In this document: in pieces, positions 10,720-22,300 of the stretch | Numbering within the stretch: position 1 is the stretch's first letter | Layout of the letters: the number at the start of each line of letters is the position of its first letter | NCBI GenBank assembly: GCA_014155875.1 | Contig: JACEFZ010011398.1 | Span: 1 to 64,000, forward strand | DNA length: 64,000 bases | Direction: 5' to 3' | Origin: Cepaea nemoralis | Taxonomy: Eukaryota; Mollusca; Gastropoda; Stylommatophora; Helicidae | Notes under the pieces: model-generated | Database searches by the model: none | What the model was told of the DNA's origin: nothing | The model's input: only the letters and a program-made list of their open reading frames with translations | Program-made: the position numbers and the translations under genes

Positions 10720-11290
10720 GTGTTTTTAAAAGGCTAGAAAGTTGACTTCATTGCACCAGGTTTTATCCAACATGGTTCAGTCTTTTCCCCTCAGGACGAC
10801 CAGCCGAAAGTGTTGCACAAAGCATGAACTCTGTAGCTCCATCGACGACCCTCGGGAGTCTCTGAGAAAATTGATGTCATGAACTGTAAGACATAGCCCG
10901 GAATTGAACCCACAAGTAGTTTAATGCAGGCCATAGACATTATTTCTTACTTACCAACCCCGAGTGATCATTTTATGTACCCTCCCCTACACCCCCATCT
11001 CTTCACCCAGAGTGGTCACTTGACCACCACACCCACCAAGGCACCCCGCCATGCCCACTTTACCCACCAGCCCGTCAGGCCTATTTGACCATGTGCAGCC
11101 AGAAAAAAAATCGATAATGGGCATCCAAGATTTATCAACAATTGAGGAACAGGGTCAATAATTATAATATATAAGAAATGTGATCCTCAAAAATTATACG
11201 TCTATGGCCCGCGTTACACTACTACCACAACCTTCAGGGTGCAAGGCAGGCGGCGTAATCACCTGGCCATGAAGACTCCCTGTGACTAAC
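10720..11290 (-). mobile_element. SINE-like element split by a MITE
   Basis: On the - strand an A-box-like TGGCCAGGTGATTACGCC lies near 11250-11270 and a B-box-like GGGTTCAATTCC near 10902. The 281 bp between them is largely the inverted-repeat element at 10929-11209. The segment GAACTCTGTAGCTCCA near 10828 recurs near 58190, supporting a dispersed repeat. Confidence 0.5.
10929..11209. mobile_element. MITE-like element with terminal inverted repeats
   Basis: The left end starts GGCCATAGACATTAT; the right end, read on the other strand, starts GGCCATAGACGTATA. The first 10 bp match exactly and the match continues imperfectly. No coding capacity. The target duplication is unclear. It interrupts the SINE-like sequence. 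Confidence 0.6.
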
Positions 11291-11579
11291 TACAATAAGT
11301 TGGGGGGGAGGGGGGCAGATAGGCGGACGGGCAGACAGAATGTTGTGAACTGAGAATGTGTTGAAACAAGGAAGCCAATGGATGCTCTAAGAAGCATTTA
11401 TGTAGATGAACATTCAGGTCTTTGTAACAGATATTATTGTAGAAGTGGTTTCACAAACATACATTCACAGCTTCACTACGTGAGGTGACCGACTGCTTTC
11501 CTCAGTCTCTTTTCTTGCACAATCCAGAACAGTGTCATTGTTTGGGAAATTGACATGAGAAACGACCGATTCCCAGGGT

Positions 11580-12010
11580 CATCATCATCAAGTGCCTTGC
11601 CAGCTGGCATAGGCGTTCATGGCTCTCCACAGATCTCTGTCTTTGGTGTTCTGGATCAACTCAGCTGATGATATTCCTCCATGCCACTGTCTCAGTCCAT
11701 CCAGCATCATTTCTTTTGGTCTGCCTGTGCCTCTCTTCCCCTTGATCTTTCCAGTCGTCATGATGTTTCCAATGCCTCACTTCTCATCACATGACCAAAC
11801 AAAACTGTCTGTCTCTTTCTTATTGTTGTATATAATGTTCTAGTTTCAATAGCGTTTTTCAGGCAATCGTTGTTAGTTACTCAGGCAGTCCAAGGAATTC
11901 GCAAGTCCTAAGATTCACTGCCATACAGCAAAAAAAAGGTTCTATACAGCATTTCACCACTCTCTTTCCTACATTCAAGATAGTGACTTATTGAATAAGA
12001 CACTTTTCAT
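11580..12010 (-). mobile_element. non-LTR retrotransposon 3' fragment
   Basis: Starts on the + strand with ATCATCATCAAGTGCCTTGC, the complemented tail and 3' UTR seen at 2989, 44235 and 51425. Confidence 0.7.
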
Positions 12011-12089
12011 TTACTGTAATGCAGCCTTTGCTTGCCCTATTCTGTTCTTCATTTGAAACACGGAGATATAGGTGCCGGTCGTTCAGAAA

Positions 12090-12200
12090 GCAATGGCAAA
12101 CTACTGAACGTAATCTTGCCCAGGAATCACGAACAGACAAAATTCTGGGGTTGATTGCTACGTCCTGTGAAGGACATGCAACTAAATTTTTTTAAATGAT
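12090..12200. repeat. dispersed repeat fragment shared with about 28705-28800
   Basis: AATGGCAAACTACTGAACGT followed by AATCTTGCC and a later CGTCCTGTGAAGGACATGC are closely matched near 28713-28800 (AATGGCAAACTATTGAGCGT). The element type is not recognised. Confidence 0.6.
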
Positions 12201-12419
12201 GTTCTTCATCTCTGTTGTGCATCTTCCATCTGATGTTATAAATGCCCTTAGGTAGGGGAAGGCAAAGAAGTAAAATACCTGAAGGGTTGGCCACGTGGCA
12301 TGGTCAAGACAAGAACACAGAGCTGATCCACGACTCTGGCGATCGAGTGAGATGGTGAAACATGACCTCCCATCCTTACCAGCATGACAAAATATGATGA
12401 TGATAGACTATAGAGCCCA

Positions 12420-12895
12420 CCTGGACGAGCTCAACTTCGTGGGGTTTGAATTCCTGGTGCAACTCACCAGCATTAACAAATTTTAGCAACTCAACCCAGA
12501 CATTGCAGTCAACGTCCTCTCCTTGGCTGGGGCAACGGTCTCAGAGTACACCACAAATCCAACCAGAAAAATCACCCACACCAGATCAGCCTCCTACTCA
12601 TTACTAAAGATGAAAAGAGCCACTATACTTGGATCAAGAGCCTGCCGTGCTTAATATTCAAGACTAGCAAGCAAAAAAGGGGCAAAGTTCCCATGTCTCG
12701 GCTGCCCCCACGTATACTCCAGCTAAAAGTTGCTAGACTGCCACGAGCCACTCTGCCAAGGCATCAACGCTGTGCACCAGATACACGTAAGAACATTACG
12801 GGTTTCCGGTCCCACCACAGGCAGATGCGGGCGCGATACCTCATACACGTCAACTTCGAAACCCCTAACGTTCCATTGTTAAAGCAGTTGCCCTA
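12420..12895 (+). pseudogene. decayed fragment resembling the N-terminal/exonuclease region of a Polinton (Maverick)-type DNA polymerase B
   Basis: Pieces in different + frames resemble the region before and into the exonuclease domain of protein-primed family-B polymerases of Polinton-type elements: FVGFEFLVQLTSINKF near 12440, LLLITKDEKSHYTWIKSL near 12595-12650, a Cys/His-rich segment with CLGCPHVYSS and a later CHEPLC near 12695-12765, and HHRQMRARYLIHVNFET near 12820-12865. In the last, the position normally occupied by the first exonuclease Asp appears as Asn. Two in-frame stops and at least two frameshifts show it cannot be active. No other Polinton gene or terminal repeat was seen. 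The family name is from memory. Confidence 0.6.
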
Positions 12896-12899
12896 GTCT

Positions 12900-13700
12900 T
12901 ATTCATGTTGACAGATGTCGGACAAGTTCACCAGTTCAGTGCACAATATTCTGTCTCCAACACTGGACAGACTGTCAATCAAGTGAAATACTTCTGTCAA
13001 CATCAGACTTGAAAGACTAATGTGTTACAAAAACTGTTTATTATACTGTAAACATATCATAAACAAAAAGTGTGTCTATGTAGATAAGAAATCATACATT
13101 AACATATCATAGATTAACAGATCATTGATTATCAGATTAACTGATCATAGATGAACAGATCACAGATAACAGATCATAGAAAAACAAATTGTAAACTTTG
13201 CATCATTGGCTGTCAAATGTGTATGAACTGTCCACATCAAACATGCACAACCAATTAAGATATTGTGAAGGCTGAGCAGCTACAGAACGTTGAACCTCAT
13301 TTACTCGCAACCAGTGACCAGAGAGAGAAATGATGAAACAGTGCCATGTTGAACCTCATTTACTCGCAACCAGTGACCAGAGAGAGAAATGATGAAATGG
13401 TGCCATGTTGTGGTCACCACCAAGGGGATGTGTGTGGTGAAGTGATGAAGCTGCCTGCCTTGTGCTACAAGAGTCACGGGTTTGTTGTCACATTCTGTCC
13501 TTCAGTTCTGACACTTGTTTCATACACCCCTGAGAGTGGTTGCTTGAGCTACACAGTTCATCCCTTGTACTACCCACTTGGCAGGTAACGCAGCAGAGTT
13601 CATCTTGTGTGCTACACACTTGGCAGGTCAGGTCACACTGCAGAGGTCGAGCCAAATAGGATATAACCCAGTGCAGATCATCTTGCATTGAAGACCCATT
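12900..13700. other. unassigned stretch with one 59-bp tandem duplication
   Basis: Two near-identical copies of a 59-bp block beginning GAACCTCATTTACTCGCAAC lie at about 13290-13405. AT-rich short repeats (ACAGATCATAG) occur near 13100-13190. Confidence 0.6.
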
Positions 13701-13704
13701 TAAC

Positions 13705-14610
13705 CAGTCAACACGGCAGTAACTTCATCACCAGACAACAGTAACTTCATCACCAGACAACACGACAGTAACTTCATCACCAGACAACACAGCAGTAACT
13801 TCATCACCAGACAACACAGCAATAACTTCATCACCAGACAACACGACAGTAACTTCATCACCAGACAACACAGCAGTAACTTCATCACCAGACAACACAG
13901 CAGTAACTTCATCACCAGACAACACAGCAGTAACTTCATCACCAGACAACACAGCAGTAACTTCATCACCAGACAACACAGCAGTAACTTCATCACCAGA
14001 CAACACAGCAGTAACTTCATCACCAGACAACACAGCAGTAACTTCATCACCAGACAACACAGCAGTAACTTCATCACCAGACAACACAGCAGTAACTTCA
14101 TCACCAGACAACACAGCAGTAACTTCATCACCAGACAACACAGCAGTAACTTCATCACCAGACAACACAGCAGTAACTTCATCACCAGACAACACAGCAG
14201 TAACTTCATCACCAGACAACACAGCAGTAACTTCATCACCAGACAACACAGCAGTAACTTCATCACCAGACAACACAGCAGTAACTTCATCACCAGACAA
14301 CACGACAGTAACTTCATCACCAGACAACACAGCAATAACTTCATCACCAGACAACACAGCAGTAACTTCATCACCAGACAACACGACAGTAACTTCATCA
14401 CCAGACAACACATGGTCAGCATGTAACTTTATCACAAGCCATTACAGCAGTAACTTCAACACAGCAGTAACTTCATCATCAGACAACACAGCAGTAACTT
14501 CATCACCAGACAACACAGCAGTAACTTCATCACCAGACAACACATGGTCAGCATGTAACTTTATCACAAGCCATTACAGCAGTAACTTCATCACAAGTTT
14601 ATTCAGTTAG
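13705..14610. repeat. minisatellite, 27-bp unit, about 30 copies
   Basis: Unit CAGTAACTTCATCACCAGAC plus AACACAG, highly homogeneous from about 13860 to 14300. The distal part carries a higher-order block that includes ACATGGTCAGCATGTAACTT, present twice. The two - strand frames of about 240 codons are nine-residue periodic artefacts. Confidence 0.97.
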
Positions 14611-14629
14611 TTAGTCGACAGATCATCCT

Positions 14630-15275
14630 CATTGCACATTGAACCATTCAGTCCATAAGTGCTCGGATCTCCTCCTCAGCAAATCCTGCAGCGTGTAGCG
14701 GCTCATGACACCGGTTCTGTGTTGGTTTATTAATCTTCTTTGGCTTCCTGTGTAGTGTTCTTGTTTGGCCACATCTCTTTTAACTTGTTGTTCTCGCAGC
14801 CTGACCATGGTTGTAGATTCCCAGTCATCGCCTGGTTCTCATAAACGACTTACCTCTCGCAGAGAATTCAGAATGTCAGCCTGGTCCATGGCTCATCCAC
14901 CCTCCACAGTAGCCTTATCTGCAAGCCTGTCAGCCTGCTCATTTCCTTGTATACCCGCATGCCCTGGCATGAAGATGAAACTAATCTTTGCCAGCCGAGA
15001 CCGCTCCAAAGACAGTAGCCACTCTCTTCGGACCCACCCCTCTCCATCCTCCTGAGCATACTCACTGAGTCACTAAGAACAGATGCCCTATTGAATGTCT
15101 ATGTCTCGAGCCATGTTATTGCTTTACTTACTGCCATGACTTCCATAGTCAGGCTGCCTGTGGTCAAAGCAAAAGCGCCAGACTCTTCCTTCACAATTTT
15201 CCCTCCGGCCTGAGCCGTAAAGGCCCATGAACTTCTCACTCCCAGGATGACTGACCCAGTTAATCATCACAAGAC
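14630..15275 (-). mobile_element. non-LTR retrotransposon fragment with RNase H (family C)
   Basis: Same family as 56560-58000: the + strand text around 14640-14960 parallels 56580-56930. Includes the complement of an RNase H segment (GHAGIQGNE-type) and a conserved C-terminus, broken by frameshifts. Confidence 0.75.
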
Positions 15276-15309
15276 AACACCCTTATATGTCAAAGTACAC
15301 TTGTTCCTG

Positions 15310-15370
15310 CAGTGAGGCGCTGTCATAATTTGGAGGTGACAGGTTCGAATCCTGGTCGGTAACTATAGAT
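15310..15370 (+). other. tRNA-like B-box fragment
   Basis: ACAGGTTCGAATCCTGGTCG near 15339 contains a consensus B box (GGTTCGAATCC). No convincing A box or cloverleaf is present, so it is probably a SINE remnant. Confidence 0.35.
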
Positions 15371-15702
15371 GTCAAAATTGTAGGTTGTCTAGTGAGTCCT
15401 CTAAACTCTACTTCCTTCTTCTCCTTCTATGAGCGCCAAACAATATTATGTGTGTTCATTTATGGACTGTCTCACATACAATGAGAATACAACAATATCA
15501 CTCACATACAACGAGAACACAATGAAAGATTGACCTCACAAAAGACAGATAAACAGCATCACTGCAGCAACAAACAGAAGACAATATGAGATGTGTGTGA
15601 GAGCTCCTCCCACTCCTGTAGTCATATCCTGATGATGCCAGCCAAATCGGACAAAACCGGAACAAGCAGAAGAGCAATAAAAAGTAATCGAGCAGACCAG
15701 TA

Positions 15703-15980
15703 GAAGTGAATACATCACACGGACAGTGTTGATTGAATTACATGACACAACTGTAGGAGTGAACACATCACACGGACAGTGTTGATTGAATTACATGACA
15801 CAACTGTAGGAGTGAACACATCACACGGACAGTGTTGATTGAATTACATGACACAACTGTAGGAGTGAACACATCACACGGACAGTGTTGATTGAATTAC
15901 ATGACACATCTGTAGGAGTGAACACATCACACGGACAGTGTTGATTGAATTATATAACACATCTGTAGGAGTGGAGTGAT
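15703..15980. repeat. minisatellite, 53-bp unit, 5 copies
   Basis: Unit GTAGGAGTGAACACATCACA followed by CGGACAGTGTTGATTGAATT and ACATGACACAACT. It lies 3' of the ceramidase stop codon and may be within its 3' UTR. Confidence 0.95.
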
Positions 15981-16009
15981 GCGAATACCAGAACATCCAC
16001 GCCCACTAG

Positions 16010-16072
16010 ATATGTTTACATGCACACACTCTAGATATGTTTACATACATACACTCTAGATAGGTTCCAGAT
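16010..16072. repeat. 27-bp tandem repeat, about 2-3 copies
   Basis: Unit CTAGATATGTTTACATACAT plus ACACT, immediately 3' of the ceramidase stop codon. Confidence 0.8.
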
Positions 16073-16083
16073 GACTGCTTGTT

Positions 16084-16303
16084 TCACATCTGTACCACCT
16101 GATAGACAGTTTCTTTCTGGGAAGCACCAGTGACAGAGAACTCTCGACTCTGACCCACAAATGCTGTCAGTTTGCCAAATAAGGACTTCCATGTGCCAAA
16201 GTGGCGTATCCTGTAGACTCCAGACATCTGATTGGCTGGAATTTGCCATGTGATTTCAGCCTCACTTTCACCAAGGATGGTACTTGTCCTGATCCATTTA
16301 AAT
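16084..16303 (-). CDS. ASAH2: neutral ceramidase exon O (terminal)
   Basis: Completes the split Arg codon of exon N and reads FKWIRTSTILGESEAEITWQ, then IPANQMSGVYRIRHFG and a terminal extension of about 20 residues to TGA (16084-16086). The W-x-I-P...G-x-Y-R-I-R-H-F-G signature is the hallmark of the ceramidase C-terminal domain. The acceptor is TCTGCGGACATTCAG. It is separated from exon N by 13.2 kb. Confidence 0.95.
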
Positions 16304-19300
16304 CTGAATGTCCGCAGAGAAAACAGAGTCAGGCATACAGTTATCAGGTAACACTGTATTTACAACAATCAGCCAACACTGTCTTTACAACAATCAGCCA
16401 ACACTGTATTTACAACAATCAGCTAACACTGTATATACAGAAACTCAGAGAGATGCAAAAGAACCCTCTCTGATGCAGGAAAAGAGGAGAAGGGTGGAAA
16501 TCACCCCAACGATGGATAAGATATACACACAGAAAACCTCTCCGATGCTGGATAAGTGGAGACCATAGAAAACCTCACCAATGATGTATAAGAGGGACGT
16601 GCAAGAAACCTCTCCATTGCTGGAGAAGAGGAGACTATAGGAAACCTCACCAATGATGTATAAGAGGGACGTGCAAGAAACCTCTCCATTGCTGGAGAAG
16701 AGGAGACTATAGGAAACCTCACCAATGATGTATAAGAGGGACGTGCAAGAAACCTCTCCATTGCTGGAGAAGAGGAGACTATAGGAAACCTCACCAACGA
16801 TGGATAAGAGGGTGTGACGAAACGCCTACAGATCGGCAGATCTCTGCATAATATCCCTTTGAAGGGAGTGCGATGCGTTGGTCTCCCTTGAATTAATATC
16901 AATTAATAGGGGATTCCCATCAAAAAGTAGTGCGGGGCGGAGCTATTCTAGTTATTTATAGAAAAATCTAGAATGTTCCCTCAAGTGCGTACGTGGTAGA
17001 GATCTCTAAGTTCACGAGTGCTTCATGCAGCACGGGTTGGTGGAACTTATCGTGACTCTGGTTTTCTTCATGAATCATGAAAGTCACGCGGCCCGTGTAG
17101 GCGATTTGAAGGCGCACTGACTTAGTCGTGATCAGTCGCCCACCAGACCTCAGCGTAGACAGTTCACAGCCAACAGGCTGCGGTAATTTTGATGTCAATA
17201 TTCGCGGCCAGAGCGGACATCGGCAGTCAAGTTTGTGATTGTTCAATCACAGGTTAGTTGAATACTTATTATATTATTTAACTGTTGTCTATATGCCGGG
17301 CCGACCTCCCCGAACGAATTTATTGCCGTCGAAACTTGAGTCGTCGCGTAGCGTTACAAGTTACAGCGGGCTATCTGCATATTTAAGTAGGCTTTATCGA
17401 TCAGCGATGTAATGTGTTACCTGACGGAACAAGCCGTATTCCACAGGGAGTGGTGTGTAAATAAAATAGGCCGAACGATGTGCTTTACAGTGTGTAGCAG
17501 TTACTTGTTTGGTTTATTAATTACGCATGCAAGGCGATAGTTTGTCAGTCATTACATCAACATGCTAGACGCTGTAAATAATAAGGTAGAGCTTATTATT
17601 AGAGATGTGTAATGTGCTTCGTGACATTAGAATTATAACTTAATTGTTCTATCAGTGATGGTGATTTTTCGAGGAATCAAGGTGAGATCAGCCGTGGTGT
17701 ATTTACTGTGTGAAGATAGCCGTGTTATTCCGTGTAAGCCGGATGGTGTTACCTCGATAGGATAACAGTTGATAGAAAGTATTCATGATACTATTATTAC
17801 TGCTTGTTGTCATGTCCGTCCGCTAGCATGACCGTGCTTGTTCCATCATACGTTTGTCTAGGTAGCTGACTGGGAGGTAGGCCGGTACGCCCAACCTGTT
17901 AGGTTACAGGTCCGACCCAATGCAATCGTGCATATCCGATGAGTGAACATACCCGATCGAGGGTGATGCGGCACTCCGTAATTCGAGGCCGTGGTGTCTA
18001 GATAGATCGAGGTTTGAACCTAACCGTTTCTGTCTCTAATATTCTACTCTTCTGGAACCCTGACTCGGTTCATGGAGTACTTGGAGTACTGCCGTGAAGT
18101 AGTAGTATATGAGAGGAATAATCCCCCCCCCCCAAAAAAAAGGTGGAGTCAGAGTTTGGTAGTGGAGTCTGGAGGTTTGCTACATTGGATGACGTGACTT
18201 AAGTCGTCACGGGACAAGGTACACGGGACCCACAGTAGCTGTGGGAAAGTGTAATGGTGGATGGCCACCACAGCTGTGCTCGACCGGCACAGGTATGACT
18301 GACCTGAAAGATAGTCAGTGAATACAAGGGCAACTCAGGATCTGGGGCAGGGATCCCAGACCTGACACTATGGCTGTGATATGATTTTGTTATTTAAGTG
18401 TAACAAGTCATGAGTTCTCCTTGGTTAATGCTATAGTAATGAATTATCAGGAGTATAATTCATTATGGTCATATAGTTATTAATGTGTGTAATTGATCAG
18501 TCCATGGGTTAAGGGATTGATGAATTGATGAGTCTGTCAGGAAGGAGATGTCCGGCTGGACACCTTCTCGATACAGTAATCCCTACACTGAAAGGAAAGT
18601 AGGTGTATATGTTGATTGATGATGGAAGATGAAACCGGATTGGACTGGCACCAGGCGAAGGATGCTTGACAGAGTCATACAGTCGACTCTGGTGCTAGGG
18701 GTTATATTGTAGCCCAGAAGTGTTACTTGACTGAACAGGTGTGCTATTGCTTTTTCTACCATCATTATGCCTATATATTATAGTGACTAAGTAGATCTAT
18801 GATGTGATGATTTCATACTCATGTTGGTAGACATGAGGAATGTCTGAGAGGCAGGTGACATGGTGGAGATGCTGTTAGTCTTTGTTGTAGTTGAGTACTC
18901 ACACCAACCTCTCCGTGTTTCAGGATCTGTTATTACTATACAGAAGAAGATTCAAGAGCTTCACCATGAGCTCTATGGGCCCACTCATTCCAGTGCCTAT
19001 CCAGAAGTTGATTGAGGCCATACTGGGAGTGGTCGTCTGATTCTGCGAGTTCAATGTTGGAAGGAGCTGAGTGCTGAATAAGTCGGTAGGTCTAGGTTAG
19101 GACCTCCGTCAAGAGTCCGACGAGTGTCATCCGATCCTGAGAGGATCCAACACTGAAACGTCTGATGATTCTAGCCAGTGAAGCACTGGTGACATTCATA
19201 CCTCAGTGTAAACCTTGGTGATTGCAAGGTCAGGAACTTTCAAGTTGAGTAAAGTGATCAGTGTTACCGGTCACCATGACCTGTGTTATATGCTTCTGGC

Positions 19301-22300
19301 CCGGCTGGGTTATGGGACACCATGTATCAGTTGATGCTTAAATAGTGTTTCTACATTGGTTACCTTTATGAAGCCAACATGTGGTCCAGTGACCTAAGGA
19401 CATTGATTACAACATTGGTGGGAACACCAGAGTGACATGTTTGTTAAGGTAGGGAGCTACCTCAGTCCAATGTGATGAACTGTTGACAATGTTTGTGAAG
19501 GTAGGGAGCTACCTCATGCCATCGTGGTGAACTGTTGACAGTGTATGCTAGGTTGTGATTACTACCCATTGATCAGGGTAGTTATCATGATACTGTGTGA
19601 AGATCTATTGATCCAAGGACATGGAAATAAGGTGAAGTGTTTAGTCACCTGATAGACTTGGCCAGTGACATTGTGTGTTCATGTGGAGCAACCGCTCATT
19701 TTGTAGGTGACATATCAGTGTGTGGGTCACTTATGAGATAGAAGAGTGACCAGGCTCTTGTGTATTTTGAGACGGGGCTACATGTATTCTTTCTGCAAGT
19801 GGGAGACCGCTAATGTTCTAGGGTCGGCCCAGACTTCATCAGGAGTGTGACGAGTGAAATAGTACGACAGCAAGGAAGGATCCTTGTTCATCGGTGCAGT
19901 GTCAGTCAGGCAGTGGTACTGCGCTTGATCAGCCCTTGATTGGTTCTCTGTGTGAAGAGGGAACTTTGGAGAGGCAGCAGACCTTGGAGTTCCGGTCCAC
20001 TGGAGGAGCCTGGGTGAGTCGCTACCACGACTGGACAACCGCACGAGCTATCGTCCGTCTCCATGATGAAGAATCCTCATCTGCATATGTGCTCATGTAC
20101 ATAGTTCTTCTAGTCTGGCTTTCAGCCATCCTTCTCTGTGTTGTGGTTGACGTAGTTCAGAATTAAATTTTGTTCTCTTAGCTATGACTTTGTGCAGTGA
20201 TATGACTGGTGTCTGGTCCGAGCCCCCTTGGGGTTTGGAACCCTAGGTGAGGGAGGGGAGGTTAAGCTGTCCCGGCTTGTGTGGGGCCTGGTAGATGTAG
20301 AGTGCTATTGAGGTGGTTGGAGCAAAGGCAGGGGATAGTATCTATCGTGGCAAACCAGACCAAGCCCCGGCGGTCTTGTCACAAGATAGAGTGGGGGCCC
20401 GTCCGGGATCTTCTCTTTGTTCTGACATCTCGTAGGAATAGGTTATAGTGTCATCTGTCCTATACCTATTGTCTACTTGACGAGTAGGGCTACTGATACC
20501 TTTCTCTTCGACGTGGACAGACATTTAGTTAAGTTAGTATAGATACATAGTTACAGTGTTGGTTGGAGTACAGTTAGCATTGTGATTGGGTATTGCATAT
20601 CTATACTGATACTAAGTTACACTAAGCATGGCTACTCGTACTTTAGATTTAGCTAAGGTGCGGGCATCTGCAACTGAGATGGGATTGGAAGGTGAGGAGT
20701 TTAAAGCCTATGTACTGGAAGTAGAGAGAAACTTCAGAGCAGAAGAGAGTGAGCGAAGAAAGTCAGAAATTGAGCTTGAGGCTCGAAAGGTAGCACTTGA
20801 AGAGCAAAAGTTGGTGGCAGACCAACAGGCACAAAAACTTGCAGCTGACCTAGAGTCTAAGAAATTAGATGCTAGGAAGTTGGAAATGGAACATGAGTTC
20901 CGTATGAAGCAACTTGAGGTAGAGGCTAAAGCTGTTGGTGATTCTGAGGGAGCAGTAGGTGGAGTAGCTTTACCTAGCTCATCAGTAGCCAGCAGACCAG
21001 CTTACCATGCTATGAAATGGCCGTTTCCACCATTTGAACCGGACCAAGAGAAGATAGATCAATTCTTAGAGAAGTTCGAGGCAATGTGTAAAGCTATGGG
21101 TTTAGAGCCTGAGCGTTGGAATCTTAAGCTTTCACAAGGACTCCGTGGCACCGCGTACGAAGTGTATGCGCGTCTTCCCCCAGGGATGGAAAATGATTAT
21201 CCAACCCTGAAATCGGCTCTTTTGAAAAGATTCGAAATGACAGCCCATGCTTACAGGCGGAGGTTCAGAACTTCCAAGAGAGAACCAGGTGAGATGTTCT
21301 CGGCCTATAGTGTGAGACTGAACTCATACCTGTTGAAATGGATGGCGTTGGCCAATTTCAAAGAGGATTATGAGAGTCTGAGAGAGTTGATGGTGGTGGA
21401 TCAAATGAAAATGCAGATGTCCAAGCCTTTAAGGAATTTCTTAGGGGAAAATGGGGCTGGAAAGGCTAGACATAGTAAATAAGTTAGCTGAAAGGATATG
21501 TGGAAGTCTATGGTGAGACTGGGGATTCCAGTCAGACTGATTCACAGAAAAGGCAGAAGGGGCTTGATCAGAAGCCCAAGACCAAAGGTCCCAAAGAATC
21601 ATCCAATGTAGCAGATCCTGTGGTAAAAGACTCTGGTAAGAAACCCGATAAGCAAAGCCCTCCCGCCTCCCCAAAACGGAAGTGGAGTAAGAGGTGGTGT
21701 AAGTACTGTAAGTCTCCTTCCCATAATACTGTAGATTGTCTGAGGAAGCCAAAGGACTTGCACTTTGCGTGTCTCGCCTCTATTAGAGGTAGACCTAGCG
21801 AGACCACACCTAAGGGTCGGGAGAAACCTAAGTCTGAGAAATCACCTGTGATCGAAACGATAGAGGTGAATGGGAAGCAGGTGGAATGTCTATACGATAC
21901 AGGATTGCAGTTTGAAGCTGTAATCTCATCCCACCTTGTGAGCCCAGGGCAGCTCACCGGCGAGACAAGAGAATTTCAGCTGGCCATGAGGAGCTCCGTA
22001 GCTATGGACTTGCCGATTGCTCGGATTGACATTCGGTGCAGGTACGTTACGGGTAGCATCCAGGCGGCTGTGCTGCCTGATCCTATTTACCCTTTGATCC
22101 TCGGTCGTCCACATGTATTCCTGGGGGACCCCAGGGAACATTGTCTAGTGAGCGCTAGGCAGGCCAGGGCTAAGGATGGAGAAAGGCAGTGTGGTAAGGA
22201 AATAGACCATTCTCTTGCGAGGTTAGTGAGCAGTGCTCAAAGTAGGGACCAGACTTTGCGTCCTTACTTACTGGAGGTGTCCCAAAGTTCTGTCCCGCCA

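Noticed and set aside
15310..15370. Functional tRNA gene
   Set aside because: A good B box but no matching A box, acceptor stem or anticodon arm could be folded by eye.
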